Shown: positions 54,083 to 61,963 of the stretch, one piece after another
Position numbering within the stretch: the stretch's first letter is position 1
Layout: the number at the start of each line of letters is the position of its first letter
Assembly: GCF_022808855.1 (NCBI RefSeq)
Contig: NZ_JAKZLF010000015.1
Coordinates: forward strand, 35,973-99,972
Origin: Anaeromyxobacter soli
GTDB lineage: Bacteria > Myxococcota > Myxococcia > Myxococcales > Anaeromyxobacteraceae
Reading direction: 5' to 3'
DNA: 64,000 bases
Translations under genes and position numbers: made by a program
Notes under the pieces: model-generated
Told to the model about the DNA's origin: nothing
The model's input: only the letters and a program-made list of their open reading frames with translations
Database searches by the model: none

Positions 54083-54697
54083 TCAGCGCTCCTCCGCGCG
54101 AACTCCTGCGCGGCCGGTGGCTGGTGGAGGGGAGAGGAGATCCTCGAGGAAGAACGCCGCGAGCTCCGCGCGCCCGGCGAGCCCGGCCTTCCGGTAGACC
54201 GCGAGCGCCTGCTGCCGCACCGTCCGCTCGCTCGTCCGCCGGAGGTCCGCGATGTCCTTGGAGGCGAGCCCCTTGAGGAGCAGGAGCGCCACCTCGCGCT
54301 CGGCCCCCGAGAGCCCCCACCGGGCGAACTGGTGATCGATCGCGGCGCCGAGCCCACGCACGTGCTCGTCCGACTCCAGGCGGAACCGGGCGAGGTCCGC
54401 CTCCGCCCGGCCCAGGTCCCGCTGGAGGGATCGCGCGCGCCTCCGGGCGACGAGCAGCTGGCCCCACAGCACGACCGTCCCGGAGAGGGCCGCCGCCATC
54501 ACGGCCACCTCGAGGAGGAGGTGGGCGGTGGAGCCGCCCGCGCCCGCGTCGCTCACCACGTCGAGCCCGACGAGCAGCGTCACGGCGAGGAGGATCGCGG
54601 CGGGGACGGCGAGCATCGCGGGGCGGACGACCCCGTCATCCGCCGCAGGCGAGCGGGCGAGGTGCTTCATCGCGCTCGGGTTTTCTTCGTGCGTCAT
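54083..54697 (-). CDS. Membrane-anchored LuxR-type HTH regulator
   Basis: A 204-residue protein with two membrane helices (about 25-47 and 57-80), a coiled coil (ARRRARSLQRDLGRAEADLA), and a C-terminal LuxR/GerE HTH (LSGAEREVALLLLKGLASKD, then TVRQQALAVYRKAGLAGRAE). Such one-component membrane regulators bind DNA from the membrane. It is divergent from a DUF2231 membrane gene across 62 bp, so that gene is a likely target. An internal ATG at 54670 is an alternative start. Confidence 0.75.
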   Translation of the reverse strand: MTHEENPSAMKHLARSPAADDGVVRPAMLAVPAAILLAVTLLVGLDVVSDAGAGGSTAHLLLEVAVMAAALSGTVVLWGQLLVARRRARSLQRDLGRAEADLARFRLESDEHVRGLGAAIDHQFARWGLSGAEREVALLLLKGLASKDIADLRRTSERTVRQQALAVYRKAGLAGRAELAAFFLEDLLSPPPATGRAGVRAEER

Positions 54698-54759
54698 CCG
54701 TCGGATGGCGGCCGGACGCCCGCGCCGCCAAGGTCGCGGGAACCACCGGAGAGCGAACC

Positions 54760-55278
54760 ATGCCGACCCTACCCCTGCACCCCGCCATCGTCCACCTGCC
54801 CCTCGGCCTCGCGCTGGCGATCCCGCTCGTGGCGCTCGCCCTCGCCATCGCCCACCTCCGCGGGCGCGTTCCCCGGATCGCGCTCGGCGTCCTGGTGGGG
54901 CTGCAGGCCCTCCTCGTCGCCTCGGGCGTGGTCGCGATGCAGCTCGGAGAGCGCGACGAGCGGCAGGTGGAGAGGGTCGTGGCGGAGCGGGTGATCGAGG
55001 CCCATGAGGAGCGTGCCGAGATCTTCGTCTGGGCGGCGGGGGCGGTGCTCGCCCTCTCGGCGGCGCTGCTGCTCGTGCCGGCGCGCCTCGCGCTCGGGCT
55101 CAGCGCGGCCGTCGCCGCGGGGACGATCGGCGTGGCCGCGCTAGGGGTGCGCACCGGCTCGGCGGGCGGCGAGATCGTGTACGCGCACGGGGGCGCGAGC
55201 GCGTTCGGGCCGTCGCCCGCGACGCCCGGAGGCGCGGTCGCTCCGGTGTCCGCACGCGCGTCGCGCGACGACGACTGA
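54760..55278 (+). CDS. DUF2231-family membrane protein
   Basis: A 172-residue protein with four membrane segments. The HPAIVHLPLGLALAIPLVAL start, EAHEERAEIFVWAAGA and GGEIVYAHGGAS segments are diagnostic for DUF2231, in which the conserved His, Glu and Tyr residues may bind a cofactor or haem-like ligand. Function is unknown. The tail is Ala/Pro/Asp-rich. Divergent from the membrane LuxR-type regulator. Confidence 0.78.
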   Translation: MPTLPLHPAIVHLPLGLALAIPLVALALAIAHLRGRVPRIALGVLVGLQALLVASGVVAMQLGERDERQVERVVAERVIEAHEERAEIFVWAAGAVLALSAALLLVPARLALGLSAAVAAGTIGVAALGVRTGSAGGEIVYAHGGASAFGPSPATPGGAVAPVSARASRDDD

Positions 55279-55402
55279 CGGGCCCTCGGCCGGACCCGGC
55301 GAGGTCACCGCTCGCCTGCGACCCCGAACCCGGGTGTGGGTGCGGGCATGAAAACCACCCCGAGACGTTCTGTCCCCTGGCGGCGGGGGGTCACCGTTCT
55401 GC

Positions 55403-55431
55403 TTGCGGACCCCTACCCCCCACCCTATCCT
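55403..55431 (+). promoter_or_regulatory. Candidate promoter of the S41 protease gene
   Basis: TTGCGG (55403-55408) and TATCCT (55426-55431) are 17 bp apart, 64 bp upstream of the start codon. The -10 region is AT-rich against the background. Confidence 0.45.
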
Positions 55432-55494
55432 CGGACGATACGTAGGTTTTCTCGCTTGCCCGCTCAAAGACCTCCCACGCCCAGGCGCCCCCGA

Positions 55495-58400
55495 ATGATC
55501 CGCCCCTTCCGGCTGCTCACCACCCTCGCGGCCACGGCCGCCCTCGCGCTCGGCGTCACCGTCCGCTTCGTACGAGCGGAGCCCGAGGTCCCGCCGGCGG
55601 CCGTGGCGTATCGCGGCGCCGTCCCCGCGCACGCGAAGGCGGACGGCGCCGGCGAGTACCGCCTCGATCGCCTCCCGATCCTGTCGCAGGTGATCCTCGC
55701 GGTGAAGGACAACTACGTCGATCCCTCGCGCTTCGACCCGAAGCAGATGGTCGTGTCCTCGCTCGAGAGCGTGGAGCGGACGGTCGCCGAGGTGATGGTC
55801 CAGGGCGACGCGAAGTCGCCGAAGCTCACGCTCACGGTGGGCGCGGCGCAGCGCGAGCTCGACCTCACCGGCGTGGACTCCATCTGGAAGGTCCGCACCG
55901 CGCTCGGCGAGGCGATGGGGTTCATCCAGGAGCACCTCGTCGCGCACAAGGAGCTGAAGGAGATCGAGTACGCGGCGGTGAACGGGCTGCTCTCCACGCT
56001 CGACCCGCACACGAACCTGCTCGAGCCCAAGTACTTCAAGGAGATGAAGCTCCAGACCCGCGGCGAGTTCGGCGGGCTCGGCTTCGTCATCGCCATGCGC
56101 GACGGGAACCTCACCGTCGTGAAGGTGCTCAAGAACACCCCGGCGCAGCGGGCAGGCATCAAGGCGCGCGACGTCATCGCCCGCATCGAGGAGCAGTCCA
56201 CGGTCAACATGGACCTGCAGGACGCCGTCGACCGGCTGCGCGGCAAGCCGCAGACGAAGATCTCGATCACGGTCCAGCGCAAGGGCACGGACGCCCGCAA
56301 GCTCTCCCTGCTGCGCGAGGTCATCAACGTCGAGACGGTCGCCCAGGCGAAGCTGCTCGACGGCAACATCGGCTACGTCCGCCTGTCCCAGTTCTCGGCC
56401 AACACGACGCGCGACCTCCTCACCGCCCTCCAGCAGCAGCGCGCCCAGGCGGGCGGCAAGCTCGAGGGCCTCGTGCTCGACCTGCGCGGGAACCCGGGCG
56501 GCCTGCTCGAGCAGGCGATCCAGGTCTCGGACCTGTTCCTCTCCCAGGGCGTCATCGTGAAGACGGTCGGCGGCGGCGACCGCCAGCGGATCCACGAGGT
56601 GAAGGAGGCGAGCGGGGAGACGAGCGACCTCACGAGCCTGCCCCTCGTCGTCATCGTGAACAACAGCTCGGCCTCGGCGAGCGAGATCGTCGCGGGCGCG
56701 CTCAAGAACAACGGCCGCGCGCTGGTCATCGGGCGCCAGACGTTCGGCAAGGGGTCGGTGCAGGTCCTCGACGACCTGAACGATCCCACCGGCTCGGGCG
56801 AGCAGTCCGCGCTCAAGCTGACCATCGCGCAGTACCTCACCCCCGGTGACGTGTCGATCCAGGAGGTCGGCATCACGCCGGACGTCATGCTCCTCCCCGG
56901 CCGCGCGCTGAAGGAGCAGGTGAACTTCTTCGCGCCGCCGCGCTCGATGGGCGAGGTGGACCTCGACCGTCACCTCATGAACCCCGCCGACTCCTCGCCC
57001 GCCGAGGTCGCGAAGGCCGAGGCCAAGAAGAAGCGGGTCGAGAAGGCGCCCCTCGAGCTGCGCTACCTCCTCGACGAGAAGGAGGACCAGGTCGCGAAGG
57101 CGCTGAAGCGCGACGTCGCCGCGCAGGCCGCGGAGGCCCACGACGAGGGCATCGAGCAGCAGCTGACGCCCGAGCAGATCGAGGACGAGGAGGCGGAGGC
57201 CGATCCCGACCGGCTCGTCGAGGACTACCAGATCCGGTTCGGCCGCGAGCTCCTGAAGCGCTCGCCGCTGCCGGATCGCGCGCGCCTCATGGAGGCCGCG
57301 AAGGCGCTCGTCGCCGAGCGCCAGGCGCAGGAGGAGACGCGGCTCGAGAAGCGGCTCCAGGAGCTGGGCGTCGACTGGGCGCCGGCCGCGCCGACGCAGG
57401 GCCGCGGGGCGGCGCGCGCCGCCGTCACGCTCACCCCGGCGCCGGGCAAGGATCACCGCGCCGGCGACACGGTGCCGTGGACGGTGACCGTCGAGAACAA
57501 GGGCGACGCGCCGTTCCGGCGCCTCCGCGCCTGGAGCACCGCCGAGAAGAACCCGCTCCTCGACCGGCGCGAGTTCGTGTTCGGCAACGTGCCGCCGGGC
57601 GAGCGGCGCAGCTGGACGGTGCCGCTGCGGCTGCCGAAGGGCATGGACAGCCGGCGGGACGAGATCTCGCTGCACTTCGAGGACGAGGGCGGCCACGCCC
57701 CGGCCGACCTGGCGACGAGCCTCGGGGTGGTCGAGGTGCCGAAGCCCGTGTTCGCGTTCAGCGTGCAGATCGAGGACCGCCAGGGCGGCAACGGCGACGG
57801 CCTCGCGCAGCGCGGCGAGACGTTCGACGTCCGGGTGGACGTCCGCAACGCCGGCACCGGCGCGGCGGGCGACAAGACCTGGGTCTCGCTCAAGAACCTC
57901 GGCGACGACAAGGTCTTCATCAAGAAGGGGCGCGAGGCGCTCGGCGCGCTCAAGCCCGGGGAGACGAAGTCCGCGCGCATGGAGGTCGAGCTGCGGCGCG
58001 GCTCGAAGAGCGACACGCTCCCGCTCCGCGTGATGATCGTGGACGAGAAGATGGAGGAGTACGTCTCCGAGAAGCTCGACTGGCCCGTCGCGAAGGACGA
58101 GCAGGCGCGCACGGCGGCGTCCGGCTCGGTCCGGGTCGAGGCCGCCGAGGCGACGCTCCGCTCCGGCGCGAGCGCGTCGTCGCCGGCCATCGCGACCGCC
58201 AAGCGCGGCGCGGTGATCCCGGTGGACGCGAAGATCGGCGAGTTCTACCGGGTCGAGTGGCAGAAGGGCCGGTTCGCCTTCGTCCCCGACTCCGAGGTGC
58301 GCGCCGCGCGCGGCCCGCGCTCCGGCGTCGTCGCCGCCGCGTGGCAGCGCGAGCCGCCGCGCATCGCGCTCGTCCCCGATCCGCAGAAGGGCGCGCCGGT

Positions 58401-58713
58401 GGTGGAGGGGGATCACTGGAAGCTGCAGGGCACGGCGCTCGTGCCGCCCTCGTCCGATCCGGACGCCCGCCTGCGCGACGTGTTCGTGTTCGTGAACGAG
58501 CAGAAGGTGTTCTTCAAGGTGCTCCCGGAGAGCACGGCCGCCGCGAAGCTCGACTTCACGGCGGACATCCCGCTCGAGACCGGCAACAACGTGGTCACGG
58601 TGTTCGCGCGGGAGGACGACGAGTTCCAGAGCCGCAGGAGCATCGTCGTCTACCGGCGCCCGGCCGCCGAGGTGGCGACGGACGGCACGCAGAAGACGAG
58701 GCAGGCCCAGTAG
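55495..58713 (+). CDS. Carboxy-terminal processing protease (S41) with long C-terminal extension
   Basis: A 1072-residue exported protease. Signal peptide or anchor in residues 1-25, then a PDZ domain (GGLGFVIAMRDGNLTVVKVL, KNTPAQRAGIKARDVIARIE) and the S41 core, with the catalytic Ser 394 in SSASASEI and Lys 419 in TFGKGSVQ, 25 residues apart as in CtpA. After about residue 480 comes a charged helical region, then about 500 residues with two immunoglobulin-like/CARDB-type segments and an SH3-like segment (ATAKRGAVIPVDAKIGEFYR). The extension is much larger than in CtpA. The ATG at 55495 gives the signal; an upstream in-frame reading adds 53 residues without it. Likely periplasmic. Confidence 0.9.
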   Translation: MIRPFRLLTTLAATAALALGVTVRFVRAEPEVPPAAVAYRGAVPAHAKADGAGEYRLDRLPILSQVILAVKDNYVDPSRFDPKQMVVSSLESVERTVAEVMVQGDAKSPKLTLTVGAAQRELDLTGVDSIWKVRTALGEAMGFIQEHLVAHKELKEIEYAAVNGLLSTLDPHTNLLEPKYFKEMKLQTRGEFGGLGFVIAMRDGNLTVVKVLKNTPAQRAGIKARDVIARIEEQSTVNMDLQDAVDRLRGKPQTKISITVQRKGTDARKLSLLREVINVETVAQAKLLDGNIGYVRLSQFSANTTRDLLTALQQQRAQAGGKLEGLVLDLRGNPGGLLEQAIQVSDLFLSQGVIVKTVGGGDRQRIHEVKEASGETSDLTSLPLVVIVNNSSASASEIVAGALKNNGRALVIGRQTFGKGSVQVLDDLNDPTGSGEQSALKLTIAQYLTPGDVSIQEVGITPDVMLLPGRALKEQVNFFAPPRSMGEVDLDRHLMNPADSSPAEVAKAEAKKKRVEKAPLELRYLLDEKEDQVAKALKRDVAAQAAEAHDEGIEQQLTPEQIEDEEAEADPDRLVEDYQIRFGRELLKRSPLPDRARLMEAAKALVAERQAQEETRLEKRLQELGVDWAPAAPTQGRGAARAAVTLTPAPGKDHRAGDTVPWTVTVENKGDAPFRRLRAWSTAEKNPLLDRREFVFGNVPPGERRSWTVPLRLPKGMDSRRDEISLHFEDEGGHAPADLATSLGVVEVPKPVFAFSVQIEDRQGGNGDGLAQRGETFDVRVDVRNAGTGAAGDKTWVSLKNLGDDKVFIKKGREALGALKPGETKSARMEVELRRGSKSDTLPLRVMIVDEKMEEYVSEKLDWPVAKDEQARTAASGSVRVEAAEATLRSGASASSPAIATAKRGAVIPVDAKIGEFYRVEWQKGRFAFVPDSEVRAARGPRSGVVAAAWQREPPRIALVPDPQKGAPVVEGDHWKLQGTALVPPSSDPDARLRDVFVFVNEQKVFFKVLPESTAAAKLDFTADIPLETGNNVVTVFAREDDEFQSRRSIVVYRRPAAEVATDGTQKTRQAQ

Positions 58714-58743
58714 ACGGAGCTGCTGGCGGGTGGTGGGAGCGGA

Positions 58744-58767
58744 GGGCCGCGCGGCGACGCGCGGCCC
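58744..58767. terminator. Bidirectional terminator
   Basis: Perfect 10-bp arms GGGCCGCGCG (58744-58753) and CGCGCGGCCC (58758-58767) with a GCGA loop, followed by TTC. Lies between the S41 protease stop and the convergent PNPOx-like stop. Confidence 0.7.
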
Positions 58768-58775
58768 TTCGTGCA

Positions 58776-59387
58776 TCAGCCCGCGGCGGCCCGCAGCCGC
58801 TCGTTCTCCGCCTCGAGCGCCGCCACCCGCTCCTGCAGCCGCGCGAGCGCGGCCTCCACCTCGGCGGCGTCGAGCTTCCGCGGGATGTGCTGCGGGCAGT
58901 TCACGTCCCAGGCCTCCACCGTGAACAGGACCGCCTGCTCGGGCGTGGCACGGTAACCCTCGGGCATGAGGCGCGCGACGAGCGCGGGATCGTCCTCGAC
59001 CACCCGGGCGCGTCCCCAGATCTTCACCCGCGTCCGGGTCTCGTAGTCCATGAGGAAGAGGAACGCCCGGTCGTTCTCGGCGAGGTTCCCCGTCGTGACG
59101 TACTGCCGGTTTCCCCGGAAGTCGGCCCAGGCGATCGTGTGCGGGTCGAGCACGCGGAGGAAGCCCCTCGGACCGCCGCGGTGCTGCACGTACGGCTGAC
59201 CCGCCGCGCTCGCCGTCGCGAGGTAGACGCTGTCGCGCTCCGCGACGAACCGGGCGAGCTCGTCGTCGAGCTCCGTCCCGAAGCCTCCGCGGCGCTCCAG
59301 GCGCGCGTAGGCCTCCCGCGATCCCCTGCGGGCCTGGACCGCCTTGACGGCCGGCGTGAACGCGACGTCGCTCGAGGGGCGGTGCAT
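58776..59387 (-). CDS. Pyridoxamine 5'-phosphate oxidase-family protein
   Basis: A 203-residue flavin-binding-type split beta barrel. DSVYLATASAAGQPYVQHRG and FLRVLDPHTIAWADFRGNRQY form the flavin-binding strands, with NLAENDRAFLFLMD and TRVKIWGRARVVED following. The C-terminus is a short coiled coil (EAALARLQERVAALEAENER), uncommon in the family. It may act as an F420- or FMN-dependent oxidoreductase. Adjacent to the AhpD-like gene on the same strand (63 bp), so likely in one operon. Confidence 0.75.
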   Translation of the reverse strand: MHRPSSDVAFTPAVKAVQARRGSREAYARLERRGGFGTELDDELARFVAERDSVYLATASAAGQPYVQHRGGPRGFLRVLDPHTIAWADFRGNRQYVTTGNLAENDRAFLFLMDYETRTRVKIWGRARVVEDDPALVARLMPEGYRATPEQAVLFTVEAWDVNCPQHIPRKLDAAEVEAALARLQERVAALEAENERLRAAAG

Positions 59388-59450
59388 CTCGCGGCTCCTT
59401 GCGGGTGAGGTGGGGTCCGGCCGGTCTCCCGTCCGGACCCCAGGGTTCGG

Positions 59451-60002
59451 TCACGCGGCCTTCGCCCCGCTCGCGTGCACGACGGGGAAGTCGATCTCGG
59501 TCCCGGCGACCTCGTTCAGATAGTTCGTGAACACGGTCAGCGCCGCGTTCGCGACGAGCTCGACGAGCTGCCCGTCGTCGAGGCCGGCGGTGCGAGCCTC
59601 CGCGAGATCGGCGTCGTCGACGCGGCCGCGCCGCTCGATGACGCGTCCGACGAACCGCAGCGCCGCCTCGTCGCGCGGGTTCGAGGCGCGCCCCTGCCGC
59701 GCGCGCTCGAGCTCTGCGGGCGGGAGCCCGAGCCCCGCCCCCAGCGCGCTGTGGGCCGAGAGGCAGTACTCGCACCCGTTCGCCTCAGAGACGGTGAGCG
59801 CGATCTGCTCGCGCAGCCGCGCACGGATGCGTCCTCGCGCGAGCGCGCCCGCGAGGCCGAGCACGCCCTCGAGCGCCGCGGGCGACTGGGCGATCACGCG
59901 GTAGAGGTTCGGGGTCGCGCCCAGGCTCCGCTGCACGCCTTCGAGCAGCTCGCGGGCACGGCCTTCGGCGGTGGAGGGATCGACGGGGGGAATGCGGGAC
60001 AT
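59451..60002 (-). CDS. AhpD/carboxymuconolactone decarboxylase-family protein
   Basis: A 183-residue, helical AhpD-like protein. The EANGCEYCLSAHS motif carries the CxxC-xxx-H redox pair; the rest follows the family (PNLYRVIAQSPAALEGVLGL, DDGQLVELVANAALTVFTNYLNEV). Such proteins act as peroxidases or peroxidase-coupled reductases. The ATG at 60002 is preferred to an in-frame start 34 codons upstream. It is divergent from a LysR-type gene (125 bp), which may control it. Confidence 0.8.
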   Translation of the reverse strand: MSRIPPVDPSTAEGRARELLEGVQRSLGATPNLYRVIAQSPAALEGVLGLAGALARGRIRARLREQIALTVSEANGCEYCLSAHSALGAGLGLPPAELERARQGRASNPRDEAALRFVGRVIERRGRVDDADLAEARTAGLDDGQLVELVANAALTVFTNYLNEVAGTEIDFPVVHASGAKAA

Positions 60003-60023
60003 GGCGTCTCCTGGTGGGGTGAG

Positions 60024-60103
60024 GCCGCACGAGGTGCGGCGCGTGGGTGCCCATGGAGTTGCGGCCGCGAGCCCGCCGGAACAATGGACGCTGTCGCAGG
60101 ACA
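60024..60103. promoter_or_regulatory. Divergent control region with two dyads, AhpD-like gene/LysR gene
   Basis: Two small dyads lie in the 125-bp region between the divergent AhpD-like and LysR genes: GCCGCAC-N3-GTGCGGC (60024-60040) and TGTCGCAGGACA (60092-60103). LysR regulators commonly bind dyads between themselves and a divergent target; which one is used cannot be told. Confidence 0.35.
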
Positions 60104-60127
60104 CTCTTGCGCTCGGGGGAATGACGC

Positions 60128-61036
60128 ATGGACCGGATCGACGCCTGGGCGACGTTCGCCGCGGTGGCAGAGGGACGGAGCTTCGCCGCGGCGGCCCGGC
60201 GACTGGGGCGGTCGCCCGCCGCCGTCACGCGGGCGGTGGCCGCGCTCGAGGAGCGGCTCGGAGCGCGGCTGCTCAACCGCACCACGCGCTCGGTCGCGCT
60301 CACGGACGTGGGCGCGCGCACGCTCGAGGCGGCGCGGCGCGCGCTCGCCGGGTTCGAGGAGCTGGAGGGCGCCGCCGCGGCGGAGCGGCAGGAGCCGCGC
60401 GGGCGGCTGGGCGTGACCGCGTCGGTCGTGTTCGGGCGGCTGCACGTGCTCCCGATCGTGCAGGCGTTCCTGCGCGATCACCCGTCGGCGAGCGTGGAGC
60501 TCCTCCTGCTCGACCGCGTGGTGTCGCTCGTGGACGAGGGGCTCGACGTGGCGGTGCGCCTCGGCCGGCTGCCCGACTCGTCCCTGAAGGCCCTCCGCGC
60601 GGGCGAGGTGCGGCGCGCGGTCTACGCGAGCCCCGGGTATCTCGAGGCGAACGGGACGCCACGCTCGCCGCAGGCGCTCGCGAGCCACGCGTGCGTCGCC
60701 TGCACCTCGGTGACGCCGGCCCCCCATCGCTGGACGTTCGGGCGCGGGGGCCGGAGCTTCGCCGTGGCCGTGTCCCCTCGCCTCGTGGTGAACACGGCCG
60801 AGGCCGCCATCGACGCGGCCGTCGCCGGGCTCGGCCCGACGTGCGTGCTCTCGTACATGGTGGACTCGCACGTCCGCGCCGGCCGGCTGCGGCGGATCCT
60901 GGAACCGTACGAGCCGCCGCCCGTGCCGGTCCAGGTGGTGATCCCGGCGGGCCGGTTCGTGACCCCGCTCGTGCGTGCCTTCGTGGACCGGGCCGTGGAG
61001 GCGCTGCGCGAGAAGCTCGGCGCGCTCGCCGCCTGA
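60128..61036 (+). CDS. LysR-type transcriptional regulator
   Basis: A 302-residue LTTR. The N-terminal winged helix reads MDRIDAWATFAAVAEGRSFA through HTH residues AAARRLGRSPAAVTRAVAALE, then the effector domain with GRLGVTASVVFGRLHVLPIV. It resembles the CrgA-like group of regulators. Divergent from the AhpD-like and PNPOx-like genes, which it probably regulates. The ATG follows GGGGGAA. Confidence 0.9.
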   Translation: MDRIDAWATFAAVAEGRSFAAAARRLGRSPAAVTRAVAALEERLGARLLNRTTRSVALTDVGARTLEAARRALAGFEELEGAAAAERQEPRGRLGVTASVVFGRLHVLPIVQAFLRDHPSASVELLLLDRVVSLVDEGLDVAVRLGRLPDSSLKALRAGEVRRAVYASPGYLEANGTPRSPQALASHACVACTSVTPAPHRWTFGRGGRSFAVAVSPRLVVNTAEAAIDAAVAGLGPTCVLSYMVDSHVRAGRLRRILEPYEPPPVPVQVVIPAGRFVTPLVRAFVDRAVEALREKLGALAA

Positions 61037-61053
61037 ACCTCGCCGGCACCCTG

Positions 61054-61788
61054 TCACGGACAGGTCTCGGGGAAGTTCGCCGCCCCGCTGACGAGCTGCG
61101 CCGCCGGGTCGAGCGGCGGCGCGAACGGGACGTTCTCGTCCACGAGCACGTGGCCGTGCACGTCGGTCGCCCGGATCGCGAGCGGCCCGGCGATCTGGAC
61201 CCCGGCGCCCACGAACAGGTTCGTGCCGCTCCGCTCCAGGGTGCGGAAGGTCGCGTCGCCCGCGCCCCGCGCCTCGAGGGCGGCGATGGGGTGGCGGTGA
61301 TCCATCGGCACGATCCCGAACCACCACGCGTTCGAGGCGGGGCTGAACCGGTAGCGGATCGGGCCGTCCACCGGACAGGGCACGGTGCGCCAGGTCACGT
61401 CCACGCGGCCGGCAGCGGGATCCGCGACCCGCGCGAACGTCGCTGCGCCGAGATCGAGCGCGGCGTCGGCGCAGGAGGGACAGGAGTCCACCACCACCGC
61501 GGTCGCCTTCCCCAGCGGCCCGGTGATCTCGAGGCAGGTCCCGCACGCCGCCGAGGCGGCGAACACCACGGGCGAGACCGCCACGGCGAGGGCCGGCGCC
61601 GGATCCCACCCGCACGCCCCCACGCCCGAGGCGTCGTAGGAGGTGGCGCTGCCGGTCTTCTCCGGGCCCGCGGGACAGAGGGCCGGTCCTCCCCCGCCTC
61701 CCGGGTCGCCGCCGTCCTTGCCGCCACCTCCGCAGGCGGAGAGCGCGAAGACGAGCAGGGACGCGGTGATCCGGGAGCATGGGCGCAT
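61054..61788 (-). CDS. Expansin-like (DPBB) lipoprotein
   Basis: A 244-residue lipoprotein with lipobox LSAC (Cys about 18), followed by a Gly-rich linker. The double-psi beta-barrel domain starts GSATSYDASGVGACGWDPAP, has CGTCLEITGPLGKATAVVVD and CPSCADAALDLGAATFARV with Asp residues where expansins carry theirs, then a second domain (FSPASNAWWFGI, AIRATDVHGHVLVDENV), the layout of bacterial expansins, which loosen polysaccharide contacts without hydrolysis. Cysteines are numerous. The ATG at 61788 starts the signal peptide; the longer in-frame reading upstream overlaps the neighbouring gene's start. Convergent with the LysR gene by 17 bp. Confidence 0.78.
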   Translation of the reverse strand: MRPCSRITASLLVFALSACGGGGKDGGDPGGGGGPALCPAGPEKTGSATSYDASGVGACGWDPAPALAVAVSPVVFAASAACGTCLEITGPLGKATAVVVDSCPSCADAALDLGAATFARVADPAAGRVDVTWRTVPCPVDGPIRYRFSPASNAWWFGIVPMDHRHPIAALEARGAGDATFRTLERSGTNLFVGAGVQIAGPLAIRATDVHGHVLVDENVPFAPPLDPAAQLVSGAANFPETCP

Positions 61789-61963
61789 GGGCTTCGGTGT
61801 TTGCTGCGGGGTGACCTCGCGCGCAACCCCGGCGCGGGGTGAACGAACCGTGAAACCGGATGTGCGCCCCGGGCGCACATCGCGGAGCGGCGGGAGCGGC
61901 CGGCGCCCGGGTCGGGCGGGCCGGATTTTCCCAACCCCTCGCCCCTCCGCTAGAATTCGGCAC

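Noticed and set aside
55141..59775. Minus-strand ORF of 1544 codons opposite the S41 protease
   Set aside because: It is compositionally a shadow (Arg/Ala/Leu-rich, no domain) covering a real protease gene, another gene and part of the DUF2231 gene.
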